Source: a virus | Length of the DNA stretch: 22,814 nucleotides | IMG/VR virus record: IMGVR_UViG_3300046009_004355 | Span: 1-22,814 of that record | Direction: 5' to 3' (one strand) | Translations under genes and position numbers: made by a program | In this document: positions 1 to 6,415 of the stretch, piece after piece | How positions within the stretch are numbered: position 1 is the first letter of the stretch | Layout of the letters: each line of letters begins with the position of its first letter | The notes under the pieces: model-generated | Told to the model about the DNA's origin: nothing | Databases searched by the model: none | The model's input: only the letters and a program-made list of their open reading frames with translations

Positions 1-210
1 GGAAAGAAACTTCCTTAAATAATCTGTGCCCCATTCCATCCACTCTTTTTCTTGCTCACGAGTCATAGTATATTTATTATACCATTCTTTGCCTGTAACT
101 GTTTTTGCTTCTTCTGCTAAATCATGTGCAGTTAGATTATACCCTGCGATTTGCATTAAAGCATTAATTAAAGTTTCAGCTGCAAAAGCTTCTTTCTCTG
201 CTTTTGACAT
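1..210 (-). CDS. Hypothetical protein, C-terminus beyond window edge
   Basis: An open frame on the minus strand starts MSKAEKEAFAAETLINAL and continues without a stop off the left edge, giving 70 visible residues. It begins 4 bases after the stop of the upstream gene, so it is the distal gene of the same transcript. The visible part is probably helical, rich in Glu and Lys, with Trp-containing stretches (KEWYNKY, KEWMEWG). I recognise no domain. The start is the first ATG after the upstream stop. The function is unknown; small proteins of this kind are usual in Bacteroidota phage early operons. Confidence 0.7.
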   Translation of the reverse strand, partial: MSKAEKEAFAAETLINALMQIAGYNLTAHDLAEEAKTVTGKEWYNKYTMTREQEKEWMEWGTDYLRKFLS

Positions 211-214
211 TCTT

Positions 215-454
215 TTAGTCTTCGTCTGTGTAGTCATAGTATTCTTCTTTAGCGCAAGATGTACATAAAGATTGTTCTGACAAAATTAATTCAATTTGTT
301 CATCAATACAATCTTCGTCACAGTCTGGATCTTTAAGAACTTCATTGGCAATAGTATCTCTTAGAATATCTGCATCACAATATCTGCATAATCTATTAGA
401 TTTATTCCATGGTGCGTATGGATCGTTTTCTGCTCCAGCTGGTAAGTTACTCAT
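215..454 (-). CDS. Small cysteine-rich hypothetical protein
   Basis: This is a 79-residue acidic protein starting MSNLPAGAENDPYAPWNK. It has three paired cysteine motifs, CRYC, CDEDC and CTSC, so it may bind one or two metal ions, and it ends in an Asp/Glu/Tyr-rich tail. Its ATG overlaps the stop of the preceding gene by 4 bases (ATGA), which implies translational coupling. The N-terminal Pro/Asn-rich opening looks like other small Bacteroidota phage proteins I remember, but I cannot name the family. Its role is unknown. Confidence 0.75.
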   Translation of the reverse strand: MSNLPAGAENDPYAPWNKSNRLCRYCDADILRDTIANEVLKDPDCDEDCIDEQIELILSEQSLCTSCAKEEYYDYTDED

Positions 455-672
455 TGCTCTGATTTTAAAATAGTTAATAAGTTGGCTTTGAAAGGCTTCA
501 AACTGTTCTCAATACGTTCTAAGTTAGTTTGCTTTCCACCTTCTGCGTGAAGTGTAGCTAACTCATTAAAACTGTACTCTCTTTCTGGGTACACAGAACT
601 TTGTATTAAAAGCTTTTCTTTAGGCCAAGACAAATCTACATCAATTGGTTCAAAGTTCAAATTCTTATTCAT
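451..672 (-). CDS. Hypothetical protein
   Basis: A 73-residue protein starting MNKNLNFEPIDVDLSW, lying in the early operon. It overlaps its neighbours by 8 bases upstream and 4 bases downstream, as expected for coupled small phage genes. The C-terminal half (NLERIENSLKPFKANLLTIL) is probably helical. It has no signal peptide, membrane segment or motif I recognise, and the function is unknown. Confidence 0.7.
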   Translation of the reverse strand: MNKNLNFEPIDVDLSWPKEKLLIQSSVYPEREYSFNELATLHAEGGKQTNLERIENSLKPFKANLLTILKSEQ

Positions 673-856
673 AATTTTCGTTAGTTATTGGTTTTTCTTC
701 TTTTGAAATAGCTAGTAATTCTGCATTACATCCAGGACACAATCCATCTATGTGTGAATTGTCAGTTGAGTAGTAGTTCGCTCCACAAGAAATGCATTCT
801 TGCGCTTCAATTAGGTCCATACTGAAACCGTAATCGGTGATGTTAATTTTAAACAT
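665..856 (-). CDS. Small zinc-ribbon-like hypothetical protein
   Basis: I place the start at the ATG giving MFKINITDYGFSMDLI (63 residues). The frame stays open further upstream, but that extension would run through the probable terminator hairpin and an AT-rich leader. Two Cys-x2-Cys pairs (CISC and CPGC) about 25 residues apart make a small zinc ribbon likely. The tail is Glu/Asn-rich. It is the first gene of the leftmost operon after the polymerase, so it may be driven by the promoter-like element near 985. Function is unknown. Confidence 0.65.
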   Translation of the reverse strand: MFKINITDYGFSMDLIEAQECISCGANYYSTDNSHIDGLCPGCNAELLAISKEEKPITNENYE

Positions 857-897
857 ATTGTTTGTATTTAGAGATTTCAATTGTAATAAAACAAAAT

Positions 898-919
898 AAG
901 GAGGATCGTTATCCCCCTT
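898..919 (-). terminator. Hairpin in the leader downstream of the polymerase gene
   Basis: A 9-bp stem (AAGGAGGAT pairing with ATCCCCCTT, one G-U pair in the RNA) closes a CGTT loop. On the minus strand it is followed by the T-rich run TTATTTTGTTTTATT. It lies about 40 bases before the next start codon, so it could be a second terminator for polymerase transcripts or an attenuator for the small-gene operon. Confidence 0.45.
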
Positions 920-950
920 ATTCCGAAACAATAAAAACAAATACTAACGA

Positions 951-978
951 AAAAGTATCAGAGTCCACAAAAACTCTG
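951..978 (-). terminator. Probable terminator of the DNA polymerase operon
   Basis: A 6-bp stem (CAGAGT with ACTCTG) with an 8-base loop lies about 28 bases after the polymerase stop codon. On the minus strand it is followed by ATACTTTTTCG. The T run is short, so this would be a moderate intrinsic terminator. A second hairpin follows about 40 bases further on. Confidence 0.5.
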
Positions 979-981
979 TCG

Positions 982-989
982 CAAATATA
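982..989 (-). promoter_or_regulatory. Candidate -7 promoter element (TATATTTG)
   Basis: The minus strand reads TATATTTG, a full match to the Bacteroidota -7 consensus TAnnTTTG, in the short gap between the polymerase stop and the next operon. I find no clear -33 TTG at the usual distance. If used, transcription would start close to the 959-978 hairpin and serve the leftmost four genes. Confidence 0.35.
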
Positions 990-1005
990 ATAAACTTTTA
1001 CGACA

Positions 1006-2919
1006 TTATTTACTCCACTTTTCCGTTATAGTTGTATCTGATTTCAATAACCCATTCTTTATCACTGCTTTCGCTGCTTTCTCCATCAACTCACTCATTG
1101 TGTCCTTCCATTCTTCTGCTAGATCTATTGGACAAATTGTATCTATCTGATCATGCACTGTCATAACAATCTTAATTGGTAGATTATTATCTTCGATATG
1201 TTGCATAATATAAACTAATGCTAACTTAGTCATATCTGCTGAGCTACCTTGTATTGGTGTGTTTTTGCTAGCTCTTTCAATACTTCCAAGTTCCATAAAG
1301 TTCTCTTTCTCACTATACATCTTTGGTGTCCAGTTATCAAACCATCTCTTGCGTCTAAATGGAGGGAATGTTTCTATGTAACCATTCTTCTTACCAAACT
1401 CACCTAAATTGTTAAGGAACTTCTCAATCTTAGGAAAAGCTTTAAAGTAATCTTTAATAAGATTCTTAGCTTCCTGTTGACTTGAGTTAATAGTCTCACT
1501 TAACTTCTTAGGTCCCATACCATAAGCTAATCCAAAATTAATTGTCTTAACTTGTGTTCTGAGTTTCTTATGCGCTTTACAATCACACTTTTCTTTCGTT
1601 TTCATATACGCACAATCAGGTTCAGCTGCTTCAATCCATTTAGTTCCAAATACTAACTCAGCACATACTGAATGCAAATCTTCATTGTTTTCTAACGCCT
1701 TTAAGAATACAGGGTCCTGTGATCCGTAAGCAATTACATTAAGTTCTTGAGAACTATAATCGCTAGATACAAAGACACTACCTTTAGGTGGAATAAAACA
1801 ATTACGATACATGTTATCTGCTGGTATTTGTTGCATATTAGGTTCACTAGAGGATACTCTGCCAGTGTCTAATATTTGTTGGAAACTAGTGTGGATCTTC
1901 CCATCCTCCTCTACATAATTGTAAAAGTTATCTCCGAATGCTGATACTAACTTAGACTTCTCCTTATACTTGATATAAACATCGATTAACTCGCTTTTAT
2001 ATCTGTAAGGATTAAGTTTCTTTCCGTTAACATCTTCAATCTCAGGGAAATAAATTTTAAATACTTTAAGTACTTGAGAGGGAGAATCCCAATTAATAAT
2101 TGTTCGCTTAACTTCTTCAGTTGCAAACAAATCTAATTGAGTTTCTCTGTACTTTACTAACTCTGGGAGATTGTAAGCATATTCTTGTAGAATTATCTCA
2201 GCTTTATTAGCTGCTTCTATATTAATATCTTTCAATTTATCCCATGCTTCTCTGTCTACTATTAATCCTTCATATTCTATCTCTGCAAAGACTCTAGTAG
2301 CCTTCATCTCTAACTTACAAACATTTGAGAGTCCTTGCAAATCAATAAAGTCTAACTGTTTTTCTCTAATATCTATTAGATACTCAACATCTTTAGCCCC
2401 GTAAATAATCTGATCAATAGTAAATGGAGTAGAGTGTGTGTCAGTAAACCTCCCTCGTATTTCTTTATTAAGAGTTTTGCCAGTATATCTTTCTACTACC
2501 TTACCAAGTCCATACCCATAATCTGTTTTCCCACAGTTTAGTATCTTTTCGGCTAAATACGTATCAAAAATGTTATCAGTACTAGCATTAAACTTCTTTT
2601 TAAGAAATTTGTAATCAAACTTTGCATTGTGAAATATCTTGACATAGTTTTCTGATTCTAAAAACAGTTTAATCAGTTGCATTTCTCTATCGGATATTGT
2701 ATTACGACAATCAATAATGAATTGTTCTTTCATATCCCCTATTTGCAACATTAATAACTTCTTAGAAACAAAACTAAATCCAGATGTTTCAGTGTCTACG
2801 CCATACACAACTTCACTGTTATTGTGTATATAATCAAACATGTCATTCCATTCACTACGTTTAATGTTTGGATGATCATATTCAATTAGCGAATCATTAA
2901 AATTAATTAGATGAATCAT
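1006..2919 (-). CDS. Family A DNA polymerase with 3'-5' exonuclease
   Basis: This is the phage replicative DNA polymerase (637 residues). The N-terminal third is a DEDDy proofreading exonuclease: VDTETSG (D42, E44), FHNAKFDYKF (N98, D102) and YGAKDVEYL (Y173, D177). The polymerase domain carries motif A SSDYSSQELNV (D387, E392), motif B KTINFGLAYGMG (K458, Y466) and motif C VMTVHDQID (H589, D590). There is no 5'-3' exonuclease domain, as in other phage A-family enzymes. Two oddities are visible. Motif C has Gln where most homologues have Glu, and a Cys/His insertion just before motif B (C436, C445, C447, H450) could bind zinc. Its start overlaps the upstream gene by 17 bases. Identification is secure from the motifs. 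Confidence 0.97.
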   Translation of the reverse strand: MIHLINFNDSLIEYDHPNIKRSEWNDMFDYIHNNSEVVYGVDTETSGFSFVSKKLLMLQIGDMKEQFIIDCRNTISDREMQLIKLFLESENYVKIFHNAKFDYKFLKKKFNASTDNIFDTYLAEKILNCGKTDYGYGLGKVVERYTGKTLNKEIRGRFTDTHSTPFTIDQIIYGAKDVEYLIDIREKQLDFIDLQGLSNVCKLEMKATRVFAEIEYEGLIVDREAWDKLKDINIEAANKAEIILQEYAYNLPELVKYRETQLDLFATEEVKRTIINWDSPSQVLKVFKIYFPEIEDVNGKKLNPYRYKSELIDVYIKYKEKSKLVSAFGDNFYNYVEEDGKIHTSFQQILDTGRVSSSEPNMQQIPADNMYRNCFIPPKGSVFVSSDYSSQELNVIAYGSQDPVFLKALENNEDLHSVCAELVFGTKWIEAAEPDCAYMKTKEKCDCKAHKKLRTQVKTINFGLAYGMGPKKLSETINSSQQEAKNLIKDYFKAFPKIEKFLNNLGEFGKKNGYIETFPPFRRKRWFDNWTPKMYSEKENFMELGSIERASKNTPIQGSSADMTKLALVYIMQHIEDNNLPIKIVMTVHDQIDTICPIDLAEEWKDTMSELMEKAAKAVIKNGLLKSDTTITEKWSK

Positions 2920-3133
2920 TTTGTTTTTGTTCTGCTTTATGCATGCTTAATAATACAGCTGCTACTATTCTCATTGTAGTGTCATTTAACTCAGCTTCTT
3001 CCCCAACAATTTCTGCTACAGTTTCAAAAGTAGTGTGATAGCCTAATGCTAATTGATACCATAATGTGCTAGATATAGTGTCAATATCGTAGTTACACTG
3101 TTGTAGTAGATACCTCTGATACGCGTTTAACAT
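2903..3133 (-). CDS. Hypothetical protein upstream of polymerase
   Basis: I choose the start giving MLNAYQRYLLQQCNYDI (76 residues). An ATG 30 bases further upstream would only deepen the overlap with the previous gene. Most of the protein looks helical, and the C-terminus is Gln/Lys/Asn-rich (MHKAEQKQNDSSN). Its end overlaps the polymerase start by 17 bases, so the two are probably translated together. I recognise no domain. Confidence 0.65.
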   Translation of the reverse strand: MLNAYQRYLLQQCNYDIDTISSTLWYQLALGYHTTFETVAEIVGEEAELNDTTMRIVAAVLLSMHKAEQKQNDSSN

Positions 3134-3464
3134 AATCTTCTTTTGCTTTATCAATGTAATCAATTAATTCTGGTAGCATCCAATATCCTGTATTAGCCAT
3201 ACGTTCAGTATAAGCATCAAGGTATTGTACAACTTCAGGCAGAGTTGTCTCTGTATTATCCCATAATTGGTGTAATGTTTTACCATGATGCTTAAGTATT
3301 TCAGCAACCAATTGTTTAGCATGATATTTAACTTTATGATTAAATGCCCAACCTACTGATTCTACTGCGTCTACTGCATGCACAGTTTGCATACTCCACA
3401 TTACAAGATTTAAAAGTAACAATTTTTGCGCTGTTTCTACATCTAATTCTTCTACTTTACTCAT
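3093..3464 (-). CDS. Hypothetical helical protein
   Basis: A 123-residue protein starting MSKVEELDVETAQKLLLL, apparently all helical, with several His residues (AFNHKVKYHAKQ, LKHHGKTLHQLW) and aromatic residues but no membrane segment. Its ATG overlaps the upstream stop by 4 bases, and its 3' end overlaps the next gene. It sits among small genes feeding into the polymerase and may be replication-associated by position only. Function is unknown. Confidence 0.75.
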   Translation of the reverse strand: MSKVEELDVETAQKLLLLNLVMWSMQTVHAVDAVESVGWAFNHKVKYHAKQLVAEILKHHGKTLHQLWDNTETTLPEVVQYLDAYTERMANTGYWMLPELIDYIDKAKEDYVKRVSEVSTTTV

Positions 3465-3712
3465 AGCTTGTTTATTTCATTTTTTACTCCCTCCCAATAT
3501 GAAATTTTACTTAGCTCATCAGCTTGTGACGAATACTCTATGGTGTTCAATATTTCATTCACTGCAATCACAGCACAACATTTTGCTGCATCTAAACAAT
3601 CTGTCCATCCTAATTCATCAAGAAATAACCTTGTATGTGGCGTAAATTTATTTACCAACTCTTCTGCTTTTTCTTTTTGTGTCATTTCATTACTTGTTTT
3701 AATATCTCCCAT
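3461..3712 (-). CDS. Small conserved-type phage protein
   Basis: An 83-residue protein starting MGDIKTSNEMTQKEKAEELV. The core (ELGWTDCLDAAKCCAVIAVNEIL) is a pattern I remember from small helical proteins in Bacteroidota phages and prophages. No function is known to me. It overlaps the next gene by 4 bases and the previous gene by 31. An internal ATG (MTQKEKAEELV) is an equally possible start. Confidence 0.75.
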   Translation of the reverse strand: MGDIKTSNEMTQKEKAEELVNKFTPHTRLFLDELGWTDCLDAAKCCAVIAVNEILNTIEYSSQADELSKISYWEGVKNEINKL

Positions 3713-3912
3713 TTGCTTTTAAATTTTACTAATTGAAACTTTCTAATACTGAAATCATATCTCCATGCTGACATATCTCTTGACCACTTTTTATAGTTGC
3801 AGATTCTACATACTTTAACTACACCATAATCACTAGGTCTTTGATATCCCATCTTGGATTTACTAAACATAAACAATGGATATGTCCGTTGACAATCAAA
3901 GCATTTCTTCAT
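3682..3912 (-). CDS. Zinc-finger-like small protein
   Basis: A 76-residue, strongly basic protein starting MKKCFDCQRTYPLFMFSKS. It has two Cys-x2-Cys pairs (CFDC near residue 4 and CRIC near residue 35), typical of a single treble-clef or HNH-like zinc knuckle. The rest is Lys/Arg/Trp-rich, suggesting nucleic-acid binding. No HNH catalytic His-Asn pair is evident, so I do not call it a nuclease. It overlaps the next gene by 31 bases. Confidence 0.7.
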   Translation of the reverse strand: MKKCFDCQRTYPLFMFSKSKMGYQRPSDYGVVKVCRICNYKKWSRDMSAWRYDFSIRKFQLVKFKSKWEILKQVMK

Positions 3913-3918
3913 AACTTT

Positions 3919-3960
3919 TTATTTAAAGTGGTGTAATTTGACTACTTTAATTTCGTTCAT
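3919..3960 (-). CDS. Possible 13-residue leader peptide
   Basis: A mini-frame encodes MNEIKVVKLHHFK. It is preceded on the minus strand by AGGAGG five bases before the ATG (plus-strand CCTCCT at 3966-3971), the only strong Shine-Dalgarno sequence I noticed in the window. It lies between the stop of the 53-residue membrane protein and the start of the zinc-finger gene, 6 bases before the latter. It may be a coupling or leader peptide, or chance; nothing but the ribosome-binding site supports it. Confidence 0.3.
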   Translation of the reverse strand: MNEIKVVKLHHFK

Positions 3961-3973
3961 CTTGACCTCCTAT

Positions 3974-4135
3974 TTATGGGTGATAATCGTTGTTATAATC
4001 ATTATTTTTCTCTTGTCTTTCACTTTGGTTGGTGAGATTGTTTGATGATTTATCTTCATAAATTAGATAATATGATAACCATCCCCAAAATAAAATCACA
4101 AGTATAAAAATAGTATTTGCAATATATGTTATCAT
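3974..4135 (-). CDS. Small one-pass membrane protein
   Basis: A 53-residue frame starts MITYIANTIFILVILFWGW. One hydrophobic segment (about residues 4-25) is followed by a polar, Asn/Asp/Glu-rich tail. The sequence GGAGA lies directly before the ATG. It begins 11 bases after the stop of the preceding gene and fills an otherwise empty gap in the operon. It is probably inserted in the host inner membrane; the function is unknown. Confidence 0.6.
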   Translation of the reverse strand: MITYIANTIFILVILFWGWLSYYLIYEDKSSNNLTNQSERQEKNNDYNNDYHP

Positions 4136-4146
4136 TCTCCGTATGT

Positions 4147-4356
4147 TTATTCGTAGTATTTATTAAATGATTCATATTTTTTAACACCATTATAAACATA
4201 ACTTGCTCCTTCATTCCACCAATCTTCAGCAACATTATCCATCTGCTCACGTTCCATTTGTAGTGCTTCTTGTATCTCCTCATTAGTTAGCACAGGGGCA
4301 AAACCATCCTTGTTTAGTATGCTTACTAACCATCTAACTGCTGTTTGTTTACTCAT
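4147..4356 (-). CDS. Hypothetical protein
   Basis: A 69-residue acidic protein starting MSKQTAVRWLVSILNKDG and ending in a Tyr/Asn/Lys-rich tail. The layout (MSKQTAV..WL, then a Glu/Met-rich helix, then an aromatic tail) matches a type of small protein I often see in Bacteroidota phages, with no assigned function. It is separated by 2 bases from the upstream gene. The overlapping frame at 4056-4283 is rejected as a shadow. Confidence 0.75.
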   Translation of the reverse strand: MSKQTAVRWLVSILNKDGFAPVLTNEEIQEALQMEREQMDNVAEDWWNEGASYVYNGVKKYESFNKYYE

Positions 4357-4358
4357 AA

Positions 4359-4763
4359 TTACTCTTTTACTTTGTTAATTTTAATTGTTCCCATTGTACC
4401 TGATGGTAATGCAGGAGATGAATAGACATTATCCCAATTATGATCTATTGCTAACTGATGCATAATAGATCGATAAATTTGATACGTATTCCCAATAAAC
4501 TCGGTACTATTATATCCATAGCTTTGATTGTCTGCAAAGTCTGGTAATAATGCACGTTTAGCTTGTCTTAAATGTTCTTCTGCATCAACTCTTCTTTTCA
4601 TATACTCTTCAAATGGTAAGTTTTTTATCATTTCTTGAACAGTATATTGTAATTGCCATTGACCACAAGCAAATCTGCAAATGTCTTCCATACAATATGC
4701 AATTAATCGCATTTGATCTTCTGTCAGTTCTATTGTATACTTACAATCTTTCTTCTCTGTCAT
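4359..4763 (-). CDS. Hypothetical protein
   Basis: A 134-residue protein starting MTEKKDCKYTIELTEDQMRL. The N-terminal half (TEDQMRLIAYCMEDICRFACGQW) reads as a helical, Cys-containing segment, and the middle has a Glu/Arg-rich helix. I recall similar proteins in other Bacteroidota phages without a known role. It overlaps the upstream gene by 23 bases and ends 2 bases before the next, so it belongs to the same operon. Confidence 0.78.
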   Translation of the reverse strand: MTEKKDCKYTIELTEDQMRLIAYCMEDICRFACGQWQLQYTVQEMIKNLPFEEYMKRRVDAEEHLRQAKRALLPDFADNQSYGYNSTEFIGNTYQIYRSIMHQLAIDHNWDNVYSSPALPSGTMGTIKINKVKE

Positions 4764-4953
4764 AGGAATCTTGTCTTGTTAGTTCATCTTTAATTAATGT
4801 ACACATTGCACGTGCTACTGATGTAGTAATGTTCTGTGCTTGAAAACTAAAAAATGGTTTTTTAGTTTGTTCTGCAATTGTAGTTAGATTAAACAATTGC
4901 TCTGTTGCTTGTGGGTCTTCTGATATTTCTTTAACCCATTTCATTTTACTCAT
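4741..4953 (-). CDS. Hypothetical protein, first gene of the middle early operon
   Basis: A 70-residue protein starting MSKMKWVKEISEDPQATEQL with no recognisable motif. It is the first gene after a 213-base untranslated stretch full of hairpins (4954-5166), so its expression may depend on readthrough of those structures. A second ATG lies two codons in. Function is unknown. Confidence 0.7.
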   Translation of the reverse strand: MSKMKWVKEISEDPQATEQLFNLTTIAEQTKKPFFSFQAQNITTSVARAMCTLIKDELTRQDSYDREERL

Positions 4954-5022
4954 AATTATTTGTTTTTAATTGTTAGCGTAACTATTATGACCGTACCTAT
5001 TATTTAGTACGAAATAACAAGA

Positions 5023-5071
5023 ACACATAACAACTCCTGTCCATTCATCAGGAGTGTTATTTGTTATGTGT
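5023..5071 (-). promoter_or_regulatory. Long hairpin in untranslated leader
   Basis: A 10-bp stem (ACACATAACA with TGTTATGTGT) and a 7-bp stem (ACTCCTG with CAGGAGT), separated by a 6-base bulge, enclose a 9-base loop. On the minus strand it is followed by TCTTGTTATTTCG. It could be a terminator or attenuator between the 199-residue protein gene and the next operon. The loop region is perfectly complementary over 8 bases to 5097-5104, so an alternative fold is possible. Confidence 0.55.
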
Positions 5072-5109
5072 CTTAAACCTTTTGTTATGTTATGTGTGAA
5101 TGGAATAGT

Positions 5110-5155
5110 TCCCCTGCAAGGTTTCGCTCCTTGCTTTGAACTCAGTTACAGGGGA
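5110..5155 (-). terminator. Two-tier hairpin just after the 199-residue protein gene
   Basis: The outer stem TCCCCTG with CAGGGGA (7 bp) encloses an inner 5-bp hairpin CAAGG with CCTTG and a 7-base loop. It starts about 12 bases after the stop codon at 5167. There is no clear T run after it on the minus strand, so it may protect a 3' end or be processed instead of acting as a classic terminator. Confidence 0.45.
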
Positions 5156-5166
5156 TGGAAGTGTTA

Positions 5167-5766
5167 TTAGGAAAACAACTCTCCAGTGTTTACATCAACA
5201 CCAGCTGGAATACCAGAAGTAGCTTTAACAGCAGCATCTGGTTCTAGCATAACATGGTTTGCATTATCGAACACGATTCTTGTGTTAGCGAAAATGTACA
5301 TGCCTTTGTGCGTGATGAATGCACCATCTTTACCTCTACGTTTAGCAGAAGTTTGTAGATTTTGAGCTTGCCAATCAGTAGGCTCAATAGTTTCTACAAT
5401 CTCAACCTTAAGTTGATGATCTGTTCCATTGATAGTAGCAACAGGATTTAGAACATTAAGTTCTAAGACCTCACGTCCCATACCATCTACAGACCAGTTA
5501 GCAGAGTCAGATAAATCTAACCCTAGAATAGCAGACGCATCTTTTGCCTCAGCAGTCAACCAAGCACGACGTGCCTTGTTACCTGTGTTGAAACGATCAT
5601 CTGATTTGTTGAATAATCCAAGAGGATTTACTGATGCAGTTGATGTTCTGATCAACTCAGCGAACTCTAATTGAATTTTGTTGCCTGACACTTTCCTAGC
5701 AGACAAAAGCAAGGTTTGATTCTCTTGGATCATGTCCAAAGAACCACTGTTAATTGTGTTTTTCAT
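5167..5766 (-). CDS. Early protein of unknown function, possibly ssDNA-binding
   Basis: A 199-residue protein starting MKNTINSGSLDMIQENQTL. It looks mostly beta-rich (QLKVEIVETIEPTDW, MYIFANTRIVFDNANHVML), with a basic patch TSAKRRGKDG and a short C-terminal tail DVNTGELFS. Position in the replication arm, size and beta content would suit a phage single-stranded DNA-binding protein, but I see no diagnostic motif and the tail is only weakly acidic. It stands alone between strong hairpins, and its codons are richer in C-ending forms than its neighbours, which suggests high expression. I hold the ssDNA-binding idea at perhaps one in four. Confidence 0.8.
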   Translation of the reverse strand: MKNTINSGSLDMIQENQTLLLSARKVSGNKIQLEFAELIRTSTASVNPLGLFNKSDDRFNTGNKARRAWLTAEAKDASAILGLDLSDSANWSVDGMGREVLELNVLNPVATINGTDHQLKVEIVETIEPTDWQAQNLQTSAKRRGKDGAFITHKGMYIFANTRIVFDNANHVMLEPDAAVKATSGIPAGVDVNTGELFS

Positions 5767-5802
5767 GTGATTTATATGTATTTAAGTAAATCCAAAGTCA
5801 GA

Positions 5803-5834
5803 AAGTGGGATAATATGTTACTATTACCCCACTT
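5803..5834 (-). terminator. 13-bp hairpin between two early genes
   Basis: AAGTGGGATAATA (5803-5815) pairs with TATTACCCCACTT (5822-5834) with a single G-U pair on the minus strand and a 6-base loop. It lies 10 bases after the stop of the 69-residue membrane protein and about 36 before the next start. The following minus-strand sequence, TCTGACTTTGG, is only moderately T-rich. It may be a terminator or leader element; a similar stem lies at 6237-6290. Confidence 0.5.
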
Positions 5835-5844
5835 GTTAGTTTTG

Positions 5845-6054
5845 TTATTCGCCAAACTCTAAGGCGATATAACCGAATGTGCACACTAATGCAATCATAG
5901 CATTAAGTACACCTGTTCCACCACTAATCAAACTGAAATAAGTATCAGTTGAGAATGTGATTATCATTCCCATTACAGGGATGAACATGTAAGCAGCACA
6001 AGCTACAACTAGAATACTAATCATAGCTACAAAAACGTTTTTTAAGTTTTTCAT
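5845..6054 (-). CDS. Small two-pass membrane protein
   Basis: A 69-residue hydrophobic protein starting MKNLKNVFVAMISILVVAC. Two membrane segments are visible, about residues 7-33 and 46-65, with a short polar turn between them and a very short acidic C-terminus (EFGE). A basic N-terminus (K3, K5) suggests it stays cytoplasmic. It follows a 41-residue frame by 23 bases and precedes a strong hairpin. It lies in the early arm, far from the lysis genes, so I do not call it a holin. Function is unknown. Confidence 0.7.
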   Translation of the reverse strand: MKNLKNVFVAMISILVVACAAYMFIPVMGMIITFSTDTYFSLISGGTGVLNAMIALVCTFGYIALEFGE

Positions 6055-6077
6055 TGTTAAATGAGGTTTAGTTAAAC

Positions 6078-6203
6078 TTAGTTTATCTCTTGTTTAAAGA
6101 TGTGAGATCCTACATCTGATCTTTTTATAGCGACGATCTCGCTATTTGTGGTACATGTTACACCGTTATTGGTGTAGAAGTAAAGAAAGTTTTGCTCTTC
6201 CAT
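6078..6203 (-). CDS. Small hypothetical protein
   Basis: A 41-residue frame starts MEEQNFLYFYTNNGVTCTT and ends in SHIFKQEIN. Codons ending in C (TAC, ACC, AAC, ATC, GTC) are unusually frequent for this AT-rich DNA, resembling the well-expressed 199-residue gene nearby, which supports real translation. It starts about 34 bases after a long hairpin. No family recognised. Confidence 0.55.
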   Translation of the reverse strand: MEEQNFLYFYTNNGVTCTTNSEIVAIKRSDVGSHIFKQEIN

Positions 6204-6236
6204 TTGTTATTAGGTTTTGGTTAATGTTTAAAAGTA

Positions 6237-6290
6237 AAGTGGTATAAACTAGTATGAACTATTTTTAGGTAGTTATAGTTTACACCACTT
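6237..6290 (-). promoter_or_regulatory. Long imperfect hairpin before the 41-residue gene
   Basis: AAGTGGTATAAACTA (6237-6251) pairs with TAGTTTACACCACTT (6276-6290) with one mismatch, and an inner AACTA/TAGTT stem extends it. On the minus strand it opens with ACAAGTGGTGTAA, nearly the same as the ACAAGTGGGGTAA opening the 5803-5834 hairpin. Its repetition upstream of successive early genes suggests a leader or RNA-stability element. Confidence 0.45.
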
Positions 6291-6390
6291 GTTATTGCGG
6301 AGAGAGTTGGAAACCAATCGTTCTTCCTCTCGGCATTAACTAATATCTTGATTATTAAGTAGTTAACGTAGTTATTATTACATCAAGTAA

Positions 6391-6415
6391 ACAAAGAAAA
6401 AGGGCTTAAAGCCCT
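6391..6415 (-). terminator. Intrinsic terminator overlapping the stop of the 50-residue gene
   Basis: The hairpin AGGGCT TAA AGCCCT (6401-6415) is followed on the minus strand by TTTTTCTTTG. The stop codon of the 50-residue gene (6406-6408) lies inside the hairpin loop and stem. This compact arrangement should end the transcript right at the end of translation. Confidence 0.65.

Noticed and set aside
4056-4283. A 75-codon minus-strand frame
   Set aside because: It lies across the well-supported 69-residue gene in another frame, and its end overlaps the 53-residue membrane protein.
5117-5133. A tRNA-like arm (5-bp stem, 7-base loop) after the 199-residue gene
   Set aside because: No acceptor, D or second arm fits around it, and the loop lacks the conserved tRNA bases.
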